Part shown: positions 33,324-42,899 of the stretch, one piece after another
How the letters are laid out: each line of letters begins with the position of its first letter
How positions within the stretch are numbered: position 1 is the first letter of the stretch
NCBI GenBank assembly: GCA_015233465.1
Contig: JADFXP010000016.1
Span: 1-64,000 of the forward strand
Direction: 5' to 3'
DNA: 64,000 nucleotides
DNA from: Candidatus Magnetominusculus dajiuhuensis
GTDB taxonomy: Bacteria > Nitrospirota > Thermodesulfovibrionia > Thermodesulfovibrionales > Magnetobacteriaceae
The notes under the pieces: generated by a model
What the model saw: only the letters and a program-made list of their open reading frames with translations
What the model was told of the DNA's origin: nothing
Databases searched by the model: none
Made by a program: the position numbers and the translations under genes

Positions 33324-34113
33324 TATCTTACAAAGACTTAAAAATATTATAAAGAGATTTCTGCTTATAAACTTTTTTATACCGTCTCCTTTTAAAGAAA
33401 CCTTCATACAATGGGAAGGAGAAATAGATACAGATACTCTGCTGATTGCAATCTATGCTTCTATTATCCCGATTAAGATGATTGAGGTAGATATTGATGA
33501 GTTGTTTATTATTAATGAAACAACTTTACCTTTAGATGACTTTCTGAGAGAGCCTGACGGTACCATTAATAGATCAATACTTAACAGTCCTCATTATAAA
33601 TTATTGGAAATTTATAAAAATGATGGATTAGCTTATTTAAAGGAAAATTATAAAGATACCGATTATTATAAAATGATAAAATATTTTTCAGAAAAAGGCA
33701 AACATTTTAGCCTTATAGCAGGGAGCTTTGTTAATAAAAAGAGAAAAGACTCTGATGATTATATTTGGTATAAGATAAGCAGAATAATTTCGGTATATGA
33801 AAATATCAAAAAAGTTGGCTATCTAGGAGTTGGACATGAGAAAAAATTCATTTCAGTGTTAGATAAACCTATTTATATAACTAGATTTTCAAAGGATTTC
33901 CCATGGAAGCCGTATGAGATGTTATTTGGTCATCATAGGGCAGCAGCGATTGCCGCAAGTGGAATAACGAGGGTTAAGGTAATACTATTTAATGATGCTG
34001 CAAAAAGGGCAGATTATACAATATTTAATCAATGGTGGGGAAAATATAAACTTACCAAGAGATTATGCGAATATATAACTGGAATGCCAGTTAATGAAGA
34101 ATGTGTAACTTAA
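33316..34113 (+). CDS. Uncharacterised protein with ParB/Srx-like GHHR motif
   Basis: A 265-residue protein overlapping the previous gene by 8 bases. The C-terminal region has PYEMLFGHHRAAAIAASGIT, then RVKVILFND, the pattern of the ParB/sulfiredoxin fold (D/E-G-H-H-R-x-x-A), which binds or hydrolyses NTPs. The N-terminal part (IPIKMIEVDIDELFIINETT) also fits such a domain, where a short PxxxI-type strand precedes the motif. Not a ParB partition protein. In a glycan locus it could be a nucleotide-dependent kinase or transferase; no function assigned. Confidence 0.6.
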   Translation: MNNILQRLKNIIKRFLLINFFIPSPFKETFIQWEGEIDTDTLLIAIYASIIPIKMIEVDIDELFIINETTLPLDDFLREPDGTINRSILNSPHYKLLEIYKNDGLAYLKENYKDTDYYKMIKYFSEKGKHFSLIAGSFVNKKRKDSDDYIWYKISRIISVYENIKKVGYLGVGHEKKFISVLDKPIYITRFSKDFPWKPYEMLFGHHRAAAIAASGITRVKVILFNDAAKRADYTIFNQWWGKYKLTKRLCEYITGMPVNEECVT

Positions 34114-34131
34114 TTAAGAGGGTTAATAAAA

Positions 34132-35085
34132 ATGAAAAAGGTCTTACTTCTTTGTGATAAACCAAATTGGGCATATGATGCAATTGCCAAGGCATTAGTA
34201 AAACATAATTTTCATAAGGATCTGCAATTAGACATTGCATATGTCAAGAGTAAAGAAGACATAAAGGGACGCGCAAAGACATATGATAAGGTTTTTGTTA
34301 TGGGGTGGCAGTTGATAGGTGAGCTGCAGCGTTTCTGGGTTAAAAAGACCCTGACTATAACGGATAATTCTCGGATAATAGTAGGGGTGCATTCACATCA
34401 TTCATGGGATGACAGGCTTTCAATGCCTGATGTGTTGATAGAACCGCCTAAGAGATTGATTAGATTTTTAAAGGGTTATAAATTAGTTAATACGGTCAGC
34501 AATCGTCTTGCAACTCTGTTTAGGAATGCTGGTTTAAATGATATAGTGTGTACATTAAATGGAGTTGATGTAGATATATTTAAGCCTGAAAATGAGAATT
34601 TTAATACTGGAGACAATTTTATAATAGGATACTCTGGTTCAGAAAAACATGACTGGCGAAAAGGGATTACAGAATATATAGTTCCAGCGTGTAAAAAAGC
34701 GGGCGTGCAGTTAAAACTAGTTATGCCGGTTGAGGGACAATATGTGCCTTTGACAGAGATGCCGGGGTTTTATAATAGTATAGATGCCTATTTATGCGCC
34801 TCAACATCAGAGGGATTTTCATTAAGCGTATTAGAGGCGGCATCGTGCGGCCTTCCAGTTATAAGCACAAAGGTAGGAGGATCTGAAGAATTGATTAAAG
34901 ATGGAGTAAATGGATTTTTAGTGGATCGAACGGTTGACGCTATGGTTGAAAAATTGGTATTGCTGAAAAATAACGAGGATATGGTTATTGAGATGGGAAG
35001 AAGAAGCAGAGAGATTGTGATGGAATCGTATTCATGGGAGATAAGGTCTAAGGATTGGTATAATTTTATATTGTCTTCATTATGA
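34132..35085 (+). CDS. Glycosyltransferase, family 4 (GT-B)
   Basis: A 317-residue protein. The donor-binding half is typical: FIIGYSGSEKHDWRKGITEY, then YLCASTSEGFSLSVLEAASC, GLPVISTKVGGSEELIKDGV, NGFLVDR. The EGFSLSVLEA segment is the E-x7-E element of GT4 retaining transferases. Last gene before an untranslated gap with a long inverted repeat, so possibly the end of the first glycan transcription unit. Confidence 0.9.
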   Translation: MKKVLLLCDKPNWAYDAIAKALVKHNFHKDLQLDIAYVKSKEDIKGRAKTYDKVFVMGWQLIGELQRFWVKKTLTITDNSRIIVGVHSHHSWDDRLSMPDVLIEPPKRLIRFLKGYKLVNTVSNRLATLFRNAGLNDIVCTLNGVDVDIFKPENENFNTGDNFIIGYSGSEKHDWRKGITEYIVPACKKAGVQLKLVMPVEGQYVPLTEMPGFYNSIDAYLCASTSEGFSLSVLEAASCGLPVISTKVGGSEELIKDGVNGFLVDRTVDAMVEKLVLLKNNEDMVIEMGRRSREIVMESYSWEIRSKDWYNFILSSL

Positions 35086-35142
35086 TAGATACCTTGACTC
35101 TCTATTGTAATTAGAATTACAATAACCTTTAAAAATTATAAT

Positions 35143-35191
35143 ATCATCTTTATTTAATATTTAGGTTAAATCTAATCTAAATAAAGATGAT
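35143..35191 (+). repeat. 14-bp inverted repeat in gap before ABC exporter
   Basis: ATCATCTTTATTTA (35143-35156) pairs perfectly with TAAATAAAGATGAT (35178-35191) around a 21-base loop. No U-run follows. It could end the upstream transcript with help, or act as a binding site. A second dyad, ATTGTAATT-AG-AATTACAAT, lies just upstream at about 35104-35123. Confidence 0.55.
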
Positions 35192-35223
35192 TTGACAAAA
35201 GCATGTTCCACAGAACATACGAT
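35192..35223 (+). promoter_or_regulatory. Candidate promoter with operator-like dyad
   Basis: TTGACA (35192-35197) is followed by the perfect dyad ATGTTC-CACA-GAACAT (35203-35218) and TACGAT (35218-35223). The 20-base spacer is long for sigma-70, but a palindrome within the spacer is typical of a repressor or activator site. It would control the ABC exporter and genes beyond. Confidence 0.4.
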
Positions 35224-35262
35224 ATCGTTTAATTCGTAATTTGTATTTTAAAGGAATAAAAA

Positions 35263-37185
35263 ATGTTAGAAGAACAGGTTAGTATTCGTTCTGTAAAAAG
35301 TCAGAAAGACCGAGACATAATAGCCAAAGAAAAAAAAACGATGTGGAGTATCTTTACAAGCGCTGAACTTCGTACGCTTTGGGGTTATCTGCATAATAAA
35401 CTTATTCAAACATTAGCAATACTAGGATTATCTTTTCTGCTTGCATTTATAGAAGGCGGCAAGGCGGTAGCCTTAATTGGTTTGATAAAATCCCTTGTAG
35501 CTACAGATAAAGACATGAAAACTCTCTTGACCTTTACTGTGTTTAAACATCATTTTGATTTCACAGGATTTCAGGTTTTCTCTACAAGAATGGGACTAAT
35601 GGGTTTTATGTTTGTAGTAGTGTTAGTGATGACTATATTAACCGCAGTAATTACCCTTACAAATGTGTGGCTTTCATCTATTGTGCAATTATCTCTAAAA
35701 CGTGATGTAAGAGAATCTATGATTAAAAAGGTATTTTCATTTGATATTGAATATTTTAATCAGGCACGAAGCGGAGATATTTTGTTTTTGCAGCAGGCTG
35801 AGACGAATCGTTTTTCTAATTTAATACAGATGTTCATAGAGTTAATAACATTTGGCATTCAAAGTATAATATATTTTGTAATGTTGTTTTATTTATTTTG
35901 GGGACTTACGATTATAGTATTGATTTCAGCGATTATATTTTTTATTCTGCATTCAAAGATAGATTCAAAGATGAAATATTTTGGTGGACAACTATCAATT
36001 ACAGAGTCAAATTTGTTTCACTTTGTCCATCAAATAATCTATGGAATAAAGATGATTAAAATTGGAGGACTTGAGCAGAGAGAGTTATTCCAGTTTCTAA
36101 AGGAACATGACAAACAAGAAAAATTTGCGATAAAGATGGGAGTTTTGATAGGCGTATCAAGGGTATCTCAGGATATAGGAATATCACTATTAATGTTTAC
36201 TGCCGTGTTATTTTTAAACACCTTTATTGACTTAAAGACATTGCTCTCAAATCCCGGACAATTTCTTGCATATTTATTTTTATTAATGCGTTCGCTGTCT
36301 GCGGCAGGAGGACTGCAAAGGGCAAGGACAGCAATATTTTCAGCATATGCGCCGCTTTCCCGCGTGATGAAATTATTAAATCAGCCAGATGGTCCTGACA
36401 AAGATAAGATTAATGAAGATGAATCAAAAAAGCAGCATTTATATCTAAAGAAACTCAGTTTACAAAATGTTTCTTTTGGTTATAGTGAAGATAAAAAGAC
36501 GCTTAATAATGTGACAATAGACTTTGAGGCAGGAAAACTCAATGCGCTTGTTGGTTTTTCAGGTTCAGGAAAATCTACGCTGCTTGATATTCTTTCAATT
36601 ATTAGACGACCGAACATTGGATTAATAAATCTTGATGATAATTTATTAGATAATAATAATCTAACAAATTATCGTTATTCAATTGGTTATATGAATCAAG
36701 ACCCAATAATATTTCATGAATCTGTTAGGACAAATATAAAATACTATAAACCTAATGCAACGGATGAAGATATTTGGAAGGCGCTAGATATGGCGGCAGC
36801 ATCGGAATTTGTAAGAAAAATGCCAAATGGTCTTGATACAGGACTTGGTGAACGTGGCGTTACTATATCTGGCGGTGAAAGACAAAGAATAGGATTGGCT
36901 CGAGTATTTTTACAGGATGCGCCGATTCTTTTGCTTGATGAAGCAACTAATGCCCTTGATTATGCAACAGAATATCAGGTATATTTTAATCTGAAAAAAA
37001 GCCATAGCAATAAGATAATTATCATGGCAGCCCATCGTTTAAGCGCAATAAAGGATTTTGATAAGATTATTGTAATGAGAAATGGAAATATCGCTGAGAT
37101 TGGAACTCATGATCAGCTTATGGAAATCAAGGGGTTTTATTATGCCCTTTATATAATTCAGAATCAATTTGCAGGAAATGAATAA
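35263..37185 (+). CDS. ABC exporter (MsbA/PglK-like), fused TM and ATPase
   Basis: A 640-residue half-transporter with six predicted membrane helices (about 55-360) and a C-terminal ATPase with Walker A GFSGSGKST, Q-loop YMNQDPIIF, signature ISGGERQRIGLARVFL, Walker B ILLLDEATNALD and H-loop AAHRLS. Placed amid glycosyltransferases, the likely cargo is a lipid-linked oligosaccharide or a related glycolipid moved across the inner membrane. Ribosome site AAAGGAAT upstream. Confidence 0.93.
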   Translation: MLEEQVSIRSVKSQKDRDIIAKEKKTMWSIFTSAELRTLWGYLHNKLIQTLAILGLSFLLAFIEGGKAVALIGLIKSLVATDKDMKTLLTFTVFKHHFDFTGFQVFSTRMGLMGFMFVVVLVMTILTAVITLTNVWLSSIVQLSLKRDVRESMIKKVFSFDIEYFNQARSGDILFLQQAETNRFSNLIQMFIELITFGIQSIIYFVMLFYLFWGLTIIVLISAIIFFILHSKIDSKMKYFGGQLSITESNLFHFVHQIIYGIKMIKIGGLEQRELFQFLKEHDKQEKFAIKMGVLIGVSRVSQDIGISLLMFTAVLFLNTFIDLKTLLSNPGQFLAYLFLLMRSLSAAGGLQRARTAIFSAYAPLSRVMKLLNQPDGPDKDKINEDESKKQHLYLKKLSLQNVSFGYSEDKKTLNNVTIDFEAGKLNALVGFSGSGKSTLLDILSIIRRPNIGLINLDDNLLDNNNLTNYRYSIGYMNQDPIIFHESVRTNIKYYKPNATDEDIWKALDMAAASEFVRKMPNGLDTGLGERGVTISGGERQRIGLARVFLQDAPILLLDEATNALDYATEYQVYFNLKKSHSNKIIIMAAHRLSAIKDFDKIIVMRNGNIAEIGTHDQLMEIKGFYYALYIIQNQFAGNE

Positions 37186-37241
37186 TTAAAATCAATATAA
37201 TAGATTATATTATCAATGAAATCTAACTAAAAGGAGACTAT

Positions 37242-38270
37242 ATGGCAATGGATAAAAGATATAATTATTTTTTAAATCTTATTGATAAGAATAATCCCTT
37301 TATGTATATTGATATCGGAGCTAGGGGAGGAATATTTGAAGATTGGATGAGCAGCTCTGGAGCCACACAATTTATAGGATTTGAACCTGACTCAAGAGAA
37401 TTTAACTTACTAAAAAATAATGAAAATATTAAATATTATAATTATTTTATATATTCAAAATCAATGGATTTAAACTTTTTTATTACAAAACGGCATGGTG
37501 CGTCTTCTATTTTAAGACCAAATATGCCTTTAATGTCAAAATATGTTGATTCTGAAAGACTTGATATTATCTCAGAAGAAGTTATTCCTTCATCAAGGGT
37601 TATAAGTTTAGATAATTTTATTATTAAACATTCAATTAATGATGTAGATTTCATCAAAATGGATACTCAAGGCACAGAATTATCTATTTTAAAAGGCTGC
37701 ACAGAAAATGCGCTTAAAATGACCATAGGACTAAAACTTGAAGTAAGTTTTATTGAAATTTACGAAAATACAGCTCTTTTTAGGGATGTAGATGGGTTTT
37801 TATATGACAATGGATTTCGTTTGATGGATATATTAAGAGTTTATTGGAAATTAAAGGATTATTATGATTACATTGGGAAGGGACAGTTAACAGGCGGGGA
37901 TGCTCTATATTTTAAGGATATAGATATTTTTTATAAAGAGTTATCTGAACTAGATAAAAATCAATATAATAAAAATTTTTATGTTAACAAGATATATAAG
38001 GGAATTTTATTATTTGTTTTTTATAATATGTTTGATTATGCCTTTACAATTACAAAGAAAGGTTTTGAACTAGGTTATCTTACAAATATTGAATTTGAAA
38101 ATATTTCAAAAGAAATAAAAAATCTTTCTAAATGCGGATCAATTAAGAAAAAAATGTGGTATAAAAAGACATTTAATTGGTTTGATAAACAATTACAAAG
38201 ACATAAACCATTTTCCAAACGCTTAGATAAAGACTATGATAAATATTTAGCTAACATAAAAGATGCTTAA
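37242..38270 (+). CDS. FkbM-family methyltransferase
   Basis: A 342-residue protein. SAM motif I is MYIDIGARGGIFEDW, followed by FIGFEPDSREFNLLKN, VISLDNFI and VDFIKMDTQGTELSILKG, the complete FkbM core (about 15-190). The remaining ~150 residues are helical and unique. FkbM enzymes O-methylate sugars and similar hydroxyls. AAGGAG precedes the ATG. Confidence 0.9.
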   Translation: MAMDKRYNYFLNLIDKNNPFMYIDIGARGGIFEDWMSSSGATQFIGFEPDSREFNLLKNNENIKYYNYFIYSKSMDLNFFITKRHGASSILRPNMPLMSKYVDSERLDIISEEVIPSSRVISLDNFIIKHSINDVDFIKMDTQGTELSILKGCTENALKMTIGLKLEVSFIEIYENTALFRDVDGFLYDNGFRLMDILRVYWKLKDYYDYIGKGQLTGGDALYFKDIDIFYKELSELDKNQYNKNFYVNKIYKGILLFVFYNMFDYAFTITKKGFELGYLTNIEFENISKEIKNLSKCGSIKKKMWYKKTFNWFDKQLQRHKPFSKRLDKDYDKYLANIKDA

Positions 38271-38301
38271 AATATCTTATTCGTAAATTAGGGATAACCA
38301 T

Positions 38302-39795
38302 ATGAAATTAATTCTAATTAGATGCGCTGAAAGAGCAAATAATAAATCAAATATTCCATGGCACTATGGATTTTATAAAGATATACTGGAGCCTCTGGGG
38401 CATTCTGTAGATATACTTGATAACATTTTATATAATCATTCAACTTCCGAACTAGTTGATATTATAATAAAAAATGGCTACGAAATGGTAGGCATTGGAG
38501 GGTTTGGCTCTGCATACCGATATATAAAGGAACTAACTATAGAGCTTAAAAAAGCGAATAACAAGATTATAATTGTTGTCGGCGGACAGATAACTGCTGA
38601 TTATGAGTTTTTAATCAGGGCTTGTCCAATTGATGTTATTGTTAATGGAGAAGGAGAGATAACCCTTAAAAAGGTAATAAAATGTATAGAAGAAAGCGGC
38701 GATTTAAATTCAGTTCCTGGTATAGTCTTTTTACAAGATGATAATATTGTAAAGACAGGGGATGAAAAATTAATTAAGTTAGACGATTTACCTGCGCTTA
38801 ATATTAATCACTTTGATTTGGAAAAATATGATTCAGAGGTTCCAAAGCATTTTTTAATCAATGACAGAACAAGGCAGCTCCAAAGAGAAGGGCATAAATA
38901 TATATTTATACTTACTGCGCGGGGATGTGCATATAATTGTTTTTTTTGTTTTCGTCAATTAAAAGGATGGCGAAGATACAGCAAAGATACAATTGAGAGA
39001 TTATTTAAATATTTAAAAGAAAATAAATACAGTTTTTTATCTATATTTGATGAATGGCTTAATAATGAAGACCATATAAATAATATATGCGAACTTGCAA
39101 AAAAATATGAAATATATTGGGATGGACAGGGAAGGGTAGATGAAGTTACAGAAGAAAAAATGAGATATATTAAAGAATCAAATTGTTATAGATTTACCTT
39201 TGGCATAGAATCATTTGATGCAACTATGCTTAAAAATATGAAAAAAATGGTCAAGCCTGAGCAAAATATAAATGCACTAAATATATGTTATAAGGTTGGG
39301 ATACATTCCCTGCCTCCTTTAATAATTGGAACTCCGGGTGAAAATAGAAAGACTATATATAATACAAGGGCTGGACTTTGGAGGTGTTATCTTATTCCAG
39401 ATAGAATTGCTGTTGCAATATTAAACCCTTACCCTGGCACAGCAGCTTATAAATATGGTCTTGAAAAAGGTTATATTACTGATAAAGAAGCGCTTCATTT
39501 AGAACTTGGACGAAAGAATAAACTAACGATAAATTTTTCTCAATTGAGTAATCTTGAATTAATTACATGGCAGCACTGGTTATATTTTGAGGCAGCAATT
39601 AATTTTAGAATTAAACATAAAAGGCTTGCGATTAACAAAAAATTTTATTGGAAGTTTTGTGATTTTTTTAGACCTTATAGAGCGCTTCTAAAAAATGAGC
39701 CGTTACACTTTATTTTATTTAATTTATATCTCTTTTTGGGAATTTTTTTCTGGTTTAAACCTTGTAAAAAGATTGAACAAGATGACCCTAAATAA
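38302..39795 (+). CDS. B12-binding radical SAM enzyme (1)
   Basis: A 497-residue protein. The N-terminal cobalamin-binding-like domain (about 20-140; EMVGIGGFGSA, IIIVVGGQITADYEFLIRAC, DVIVNGEGE) is followed by a radical SAM core with Cys209, Cys213, Cys216 (ARGCAYNCFFCF) and the GGE-like and IESFD segments. The C-terminal ~90 residues contain hydrophobic helices (LHFILFNLYLFLGIFFWFKP), unusual for a soluble enzyme and suggesting membrane association. Many members of this class methylate unactivated carbons or build lipid and glycan modifications. Substrate unknown. Confidence 0.88.
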   Translation: MKLILIRCAERANNKSNIPWHYGFYKDILEPLGHSVDILDNILYNHSTSELVDIIIKNGYEMVGIGGFGSAYRYIKELTIELKKANNKIIIVVGGQITADYEFLIRACPIDVIVNGEGEITLKKVIKCIEESGDLNSVPGIVFLQDDNIVKTGDEKLIKLDDLPALNINHFDLEKYDSEVPKHFLINDRTRQLQREGHKYIFILTARGCAYNCFFCFRQLKGWRRYSKDTIERLFKYLKENKYSFLSIFDEWLNNEDHINNICELAKKYEIYWDGQGRVDEVTEEKMRYIKESNCYRFTFGIESFDATMLKNMKKMVKPEQNINALNICYKVGIHSLPPLIIGTPGENRKTIYNTRAGLWRCYLIPDRIAVAILNPYPGTAAYKYGLEKGYITDKEALHLELGRKNKLTINFSQLSNLELITWQHWLYFEAAINFRIKHKRLAINKKFYWKFCDFFRPYRALLKNEPLHFILFNLYLFLGIFFWFKPCKKIEQDDPK

Positions 39796-39908
39796 TGTAA
39801 TTTATCGATTTAATTTTAAGTAAATCTAAGAAATTTAAGTATTCTTGCATTAATTTTATATTTTTGCTAATATAATTCCATTCATATACTTCTTATTGGA
39901 GGAAAATC

Positions 39909-41939
39909 TTGAGGATACTGTTAATTTTCACAATGATTGGCTCAAAGGCAAAATGGCATCAAGGGATTGCCTCTTTAGCCACTTATATTAAAGTTCACGG
40001 CTATGACTGCAGACTGCTTGAGGTATATGAAAATAATCTGAATATAATTGAAGAGGCAGTAAAGTCTTATGACCCAGCAATAGTTGCAGCAACCGCAAAT
40101 AGTCACCAATTTCCTTATGTAGTAGAGATGCTGCGGCATGTAAAAGATATTAGACCAGATATTTATACAGTAATTGGGGGAGTTGCGGTAACGGTAGATC
40201 CAGAGTCTATAGCCTTTATAGAAAATATTGATGCAGTTTGCCGCGGTGAGGGAGAGCAGCCGCTTTTAGATATTGTAAGGGCAGTAGAAGGAGGAATTGA
40301 GCCTGCTAATATTGAAAATATGATCTTTCCGGGTAAACCAGATATTTCGGCAAAGTCATGCACCTATTATGTCAAAGACTTAAATACACTGCCTATAGCA
40401 GACAGGAATTTCTTTGAGAGATTTAGAAATTCTGCAAAGACCCCGATGATGCTGCCAGTTCGGTTTCTATTTTGCCGAGGCTGTCCATTTAATTGCAGTT
40501 ATTGCTGTAATAAAGTAATGAAGGATAATTTTCCAAAACCAAGCGATTATGTTCGCCAGGTCAGCGTTGATAGAGCAATTGAGGAGTTAAATTTAGTATC
40601 AGATCAATATAAATTTGATCATTTTGTAATAGATGACGATATATTTACACTTAACAAACGATGGACAATGGATTTTTGTAATCGCTATCCAGAGAAACTT
40701 CTCGCCACAAAATCATTTCATTGCAATGTGCGTATTGGAACAGTAGATGAAGAGATGATGAAGGCGCTAAAAAGCATTGGCTGCACTCAATTAGAATTAG
40801 GAATAGAAAGCGGGGATGCAGATCTTCGTTATAAGGTGCTTAATAGAAAAATAACAGATGAGATGATACGCGAAACAAAAGATATGGCAAAAAGGGCAGG
40901 TATTCATCTGCAAACCTTTAATATGGTAGGAATACCGGGCGAAACAAGAAGGTCAATATTTAAAACTATCAGAACCAATCAAATAATTAAACCAAAGGAA
41001 TTACAGATAACGGTATTCTATCCATATCCGCATACTGCCCTTGGAGAATATTGTAAAGAAAAAGGGATGATTGCATCCACATCAAACACATATTTTAATA
41101 AAAGCGTGCTAAAACATGATAAACTCTCAAAAGGCGAGATTGAATTTTATGCAAAGTTCTTTAAATTCTTTGTTTATAGCAGTTATTCCTTAGGACGAGC
41201 AAAGGAAGAGCTAAAGGCTATCATCAAAAGTTCAGACAAGGTAAAAAGACTTATAATCAGGTTCAAAGGAGGCCCCTCAAAGGTTAATACAAATGTAAAA
41301 TTAACCACTCCTCCATATGTTGACCGACATAAAGGGAGAGACTTTCTTATACTGGCATCTGGACCAACGCTTAGAGAACAAAGGGATGAGATACAGAGAT
41401 TTATTGATAAACATAATCCAATAGTAATGGCAGGAAATTTTATAGATAATCTATTTGTACCTGATTATCATGGTTTTACGAATCGAAAGCGTTTTATGGC
41501 ATATATAAATAAAGTAAATACCAATAGCAAATTACTACTCAGCCCGTATTTTGCAAATCGAATAATAAAGGAATATTATAAAGGAAAATATGAGGAAATT
41601 GCTTTTGATGACATATATCCTGGGAAAATTGGGTCAATAGAGATTAAAGATGGAATAATCTATTCAGAAGGCGCAACGGTTGGTACGATTTTAATAGGGG
41701 TTGCCTTAGTAATGGGGGCAGAGAATATCTATATAGCTGGAATGGATGGATATTCAAAGAGCAGTAGTTCTCATTTTTATAAAGAGACAGATAATAAAAA
41801 GAGAGAAGAATTACTTCATCAAGAAATGCTGGTAACGAATCAATTAAAACAGGTAAGAGAATATCTTAAACAAAATAAACGTGGCAGACTTGTAGTAATA
41901 ACTAATACAGCGTATGAAGAATTTTACGAAAAAATATAA
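39909..41939 (+). CDS. B12-binding radical SAM enzyme fused to MptE/DUF115-like domain (2)
   Basis: A 676-residue protein starting at TTG with GGAGG 7 bases upstream. Residues 1-140 are a cobalamin-binding-like domain (VIGGVAVTVDPESIAF, RGEGEQPLLDIV); the radical SAM core has Cys192, Cys196, Cys199 (CRGCPFNCSYCC). Residues about 470-676 are a second enzyme-like domain: GRDFLILASGPTLREQRDEI, NPIVMAGNFIDNLFVPDYHG, GATVGTILIGVALVMGAENI, YIAGMDGYS. That pattern resembles the MptE-like/DUF115 (MAF-type) and GT42-like transferases that act on nonulosonic acids. A fusion of radical SAM and transferase in one chain is uncommon. Confidence 0.82.
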   Translation: MRILLIFTMIGSKAKWHQGIASLATYIKVHGYDCRLLEVYENNLNIIEEAVKSYDPAIVAATANSHQFPYVVEMLRHVKDIRPDIYTVIGGVAVTVDPESIAFIENIDAVCRGEGEQPLLDIVRAVEGGIEPANIENMIFPGKPDISAKSCTYYVKDLNTLPIADRNFFERFRNSAKTPMMLPVRFLFCRGCPFNCSYCCNKVMKDNFPKPSDYVRQVSVDRAIEELNLVSDQYKFDHFVIDDDIFTLNKRWTMDFCNRYPEKLLATKSFHCNVRIGTVDEEMMKALKSIGCTQLELGIESGDADLRYKVLNRKITDEMIRETKDMAKRAGIHLQTFNMVGIPGETRRSIFKTIRTNQIIKPKELQITVFYPYPHTALGEYCKEKGMIASTSNTYFNKSVLKHDKLSKGEIEFYAKFFKFFVYSSYSLGRAKEELKAIIKSSDKVKRLIIRFKGGPSKVNTNVKLTTPPYVDRHKGRDFLILASGPTLREQRDEIQRFIDKHNPIVMAGNFIDNLFVPDYHGFTNRKRFMAYINKVNTNSKLLLSPYFANRIIKEYYKGKYEEIAFDDIYPGKIGSIEIKDGIIYSEGATVGTILIGVALVMGAENIYIAGMDGYSKSSSSHFYKETDNKKREELLHQEMLVTNQLKQVREYLKQNKRGRLVVITNTAYEEFYEKI

Positions 41940-41950
41940 AGGGGTTAAAA

Positions 41951-42895
41951 ATGGATAAATTAGCGGCATCCTCCAAAAATACTCAATCAAAATGTATAGT
42001 CTGCGGGTCTGAAAGATTAAAGCATTTTTCAAGGTATAATACTGCAAAGGAGACTGAAGGAATATTTATAGGCAGAAGGCTTGTAAGATGTCAGTCTTGT
42101 TCTCATATTCAGATAGAGCCTATGTTTACAGAAGATGAGCTTGATCAATACTATTCACAGTCAAAGTACTGGAGCGAAAAACACTCTGATGACCGCACAC
42201 ATAAATTACAATCAAAGGCATTCAGTCAGATAGCGTATATTGAATCAAAGACTTCTCTCAATGACATTGAAAGGGTGTTGGATATTGGGGCTGGATACGG
42301 CAGATTTTTTCAAGAGCTTAGAGCGCTTTTACCTGAAAGGGAATTTAAATTTACAGCTGTAGAAGGCGGTCCTGATGCAGTCACATATTTAAAGGAGACC
42401 TTTGACGCTAAGATACATAAAAGTTATAAGGCAGTAAAGGGCAAGTTTGATCTAATAGTAATCTCTCATTTTATGGAACATATGTCTAATCCCTCAGAAT
42501 TAATGAGGTTAATAAGTAGGTCGCTTACTTCATCAGGGGTATGTTTTATAGAGGTTCCAAATAAGGATTATGCTTATAGAAAAAATTTGACACCGCATAT
42601 TTCATTTTTTAGCCCAGAGTCATTAACTCATTGCAGTACAAATAATGGTTTAAAGGTTGTTGATATAACAACTGCAGGGACTCCATTAATATTATTGGAT
42701 AGAAGTAATGCTCCTCATATACGTCTTTTGAGGGCTGCTGCACGATTCTATGAGAAGATACTTATTGGCAGACTTGACCAGCAATATAATGAGATATTTC
42801 TAAATACCCTTATTAAAAGGTCAAAGATGACTGAACGAAGCACGGCAGTTGCAGGGCGTGATAGATATAGACTGCAGGCTTTACTAAAATTATAA
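41951..42895 (+). CDS. SAM methyltransferase with N-terminal zinc finger
   Basis: A 314-residue protein. The N-terminal CIVCGS and LVRCQSCSHIQIEP form a four-Cys zinc motif as in sugar C-methyltransferases of the TylC3/EvaC type, here followed by a class I methyltransferase core (VLDIGAGYGRFFQELR, DLIVISHFMEHMSNPSELMR, FIEVPNKDY). It is followed by a decayed copy of its own zinc region. Likely modifies a deoxysugar or related unit of the glycan. Confidence 0.88.
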   Translation: MDKLAASSKNTQSKCIVCGSERLKHFSRYNTAKETEGIFIGRRLVRCQSCSHIQIEPMFTEDELDQYYSQSKYWSEKHSDDRTHKLQSKAFSQIAYIESKTSLNDIERVLDIGAGYGRFFQELRALLPEREFKFTAVEGGPDAVTYLKETFDAKIHKSYKAVKGKFDLIVISHFMEHMSNPSELMRLISRSLTSSGVCFIEVPNKDYAYRKNLTPHISFFSPESLTHCSTNNGLKVVDITTAGTPLILLDRSNAPHIRLLRAAARFYEKILIGRLDQQYNEIFLNTLIKRSKMTERSTAVAGRDRYRLQALLKL

Positions 42896-42899
42896 AATA

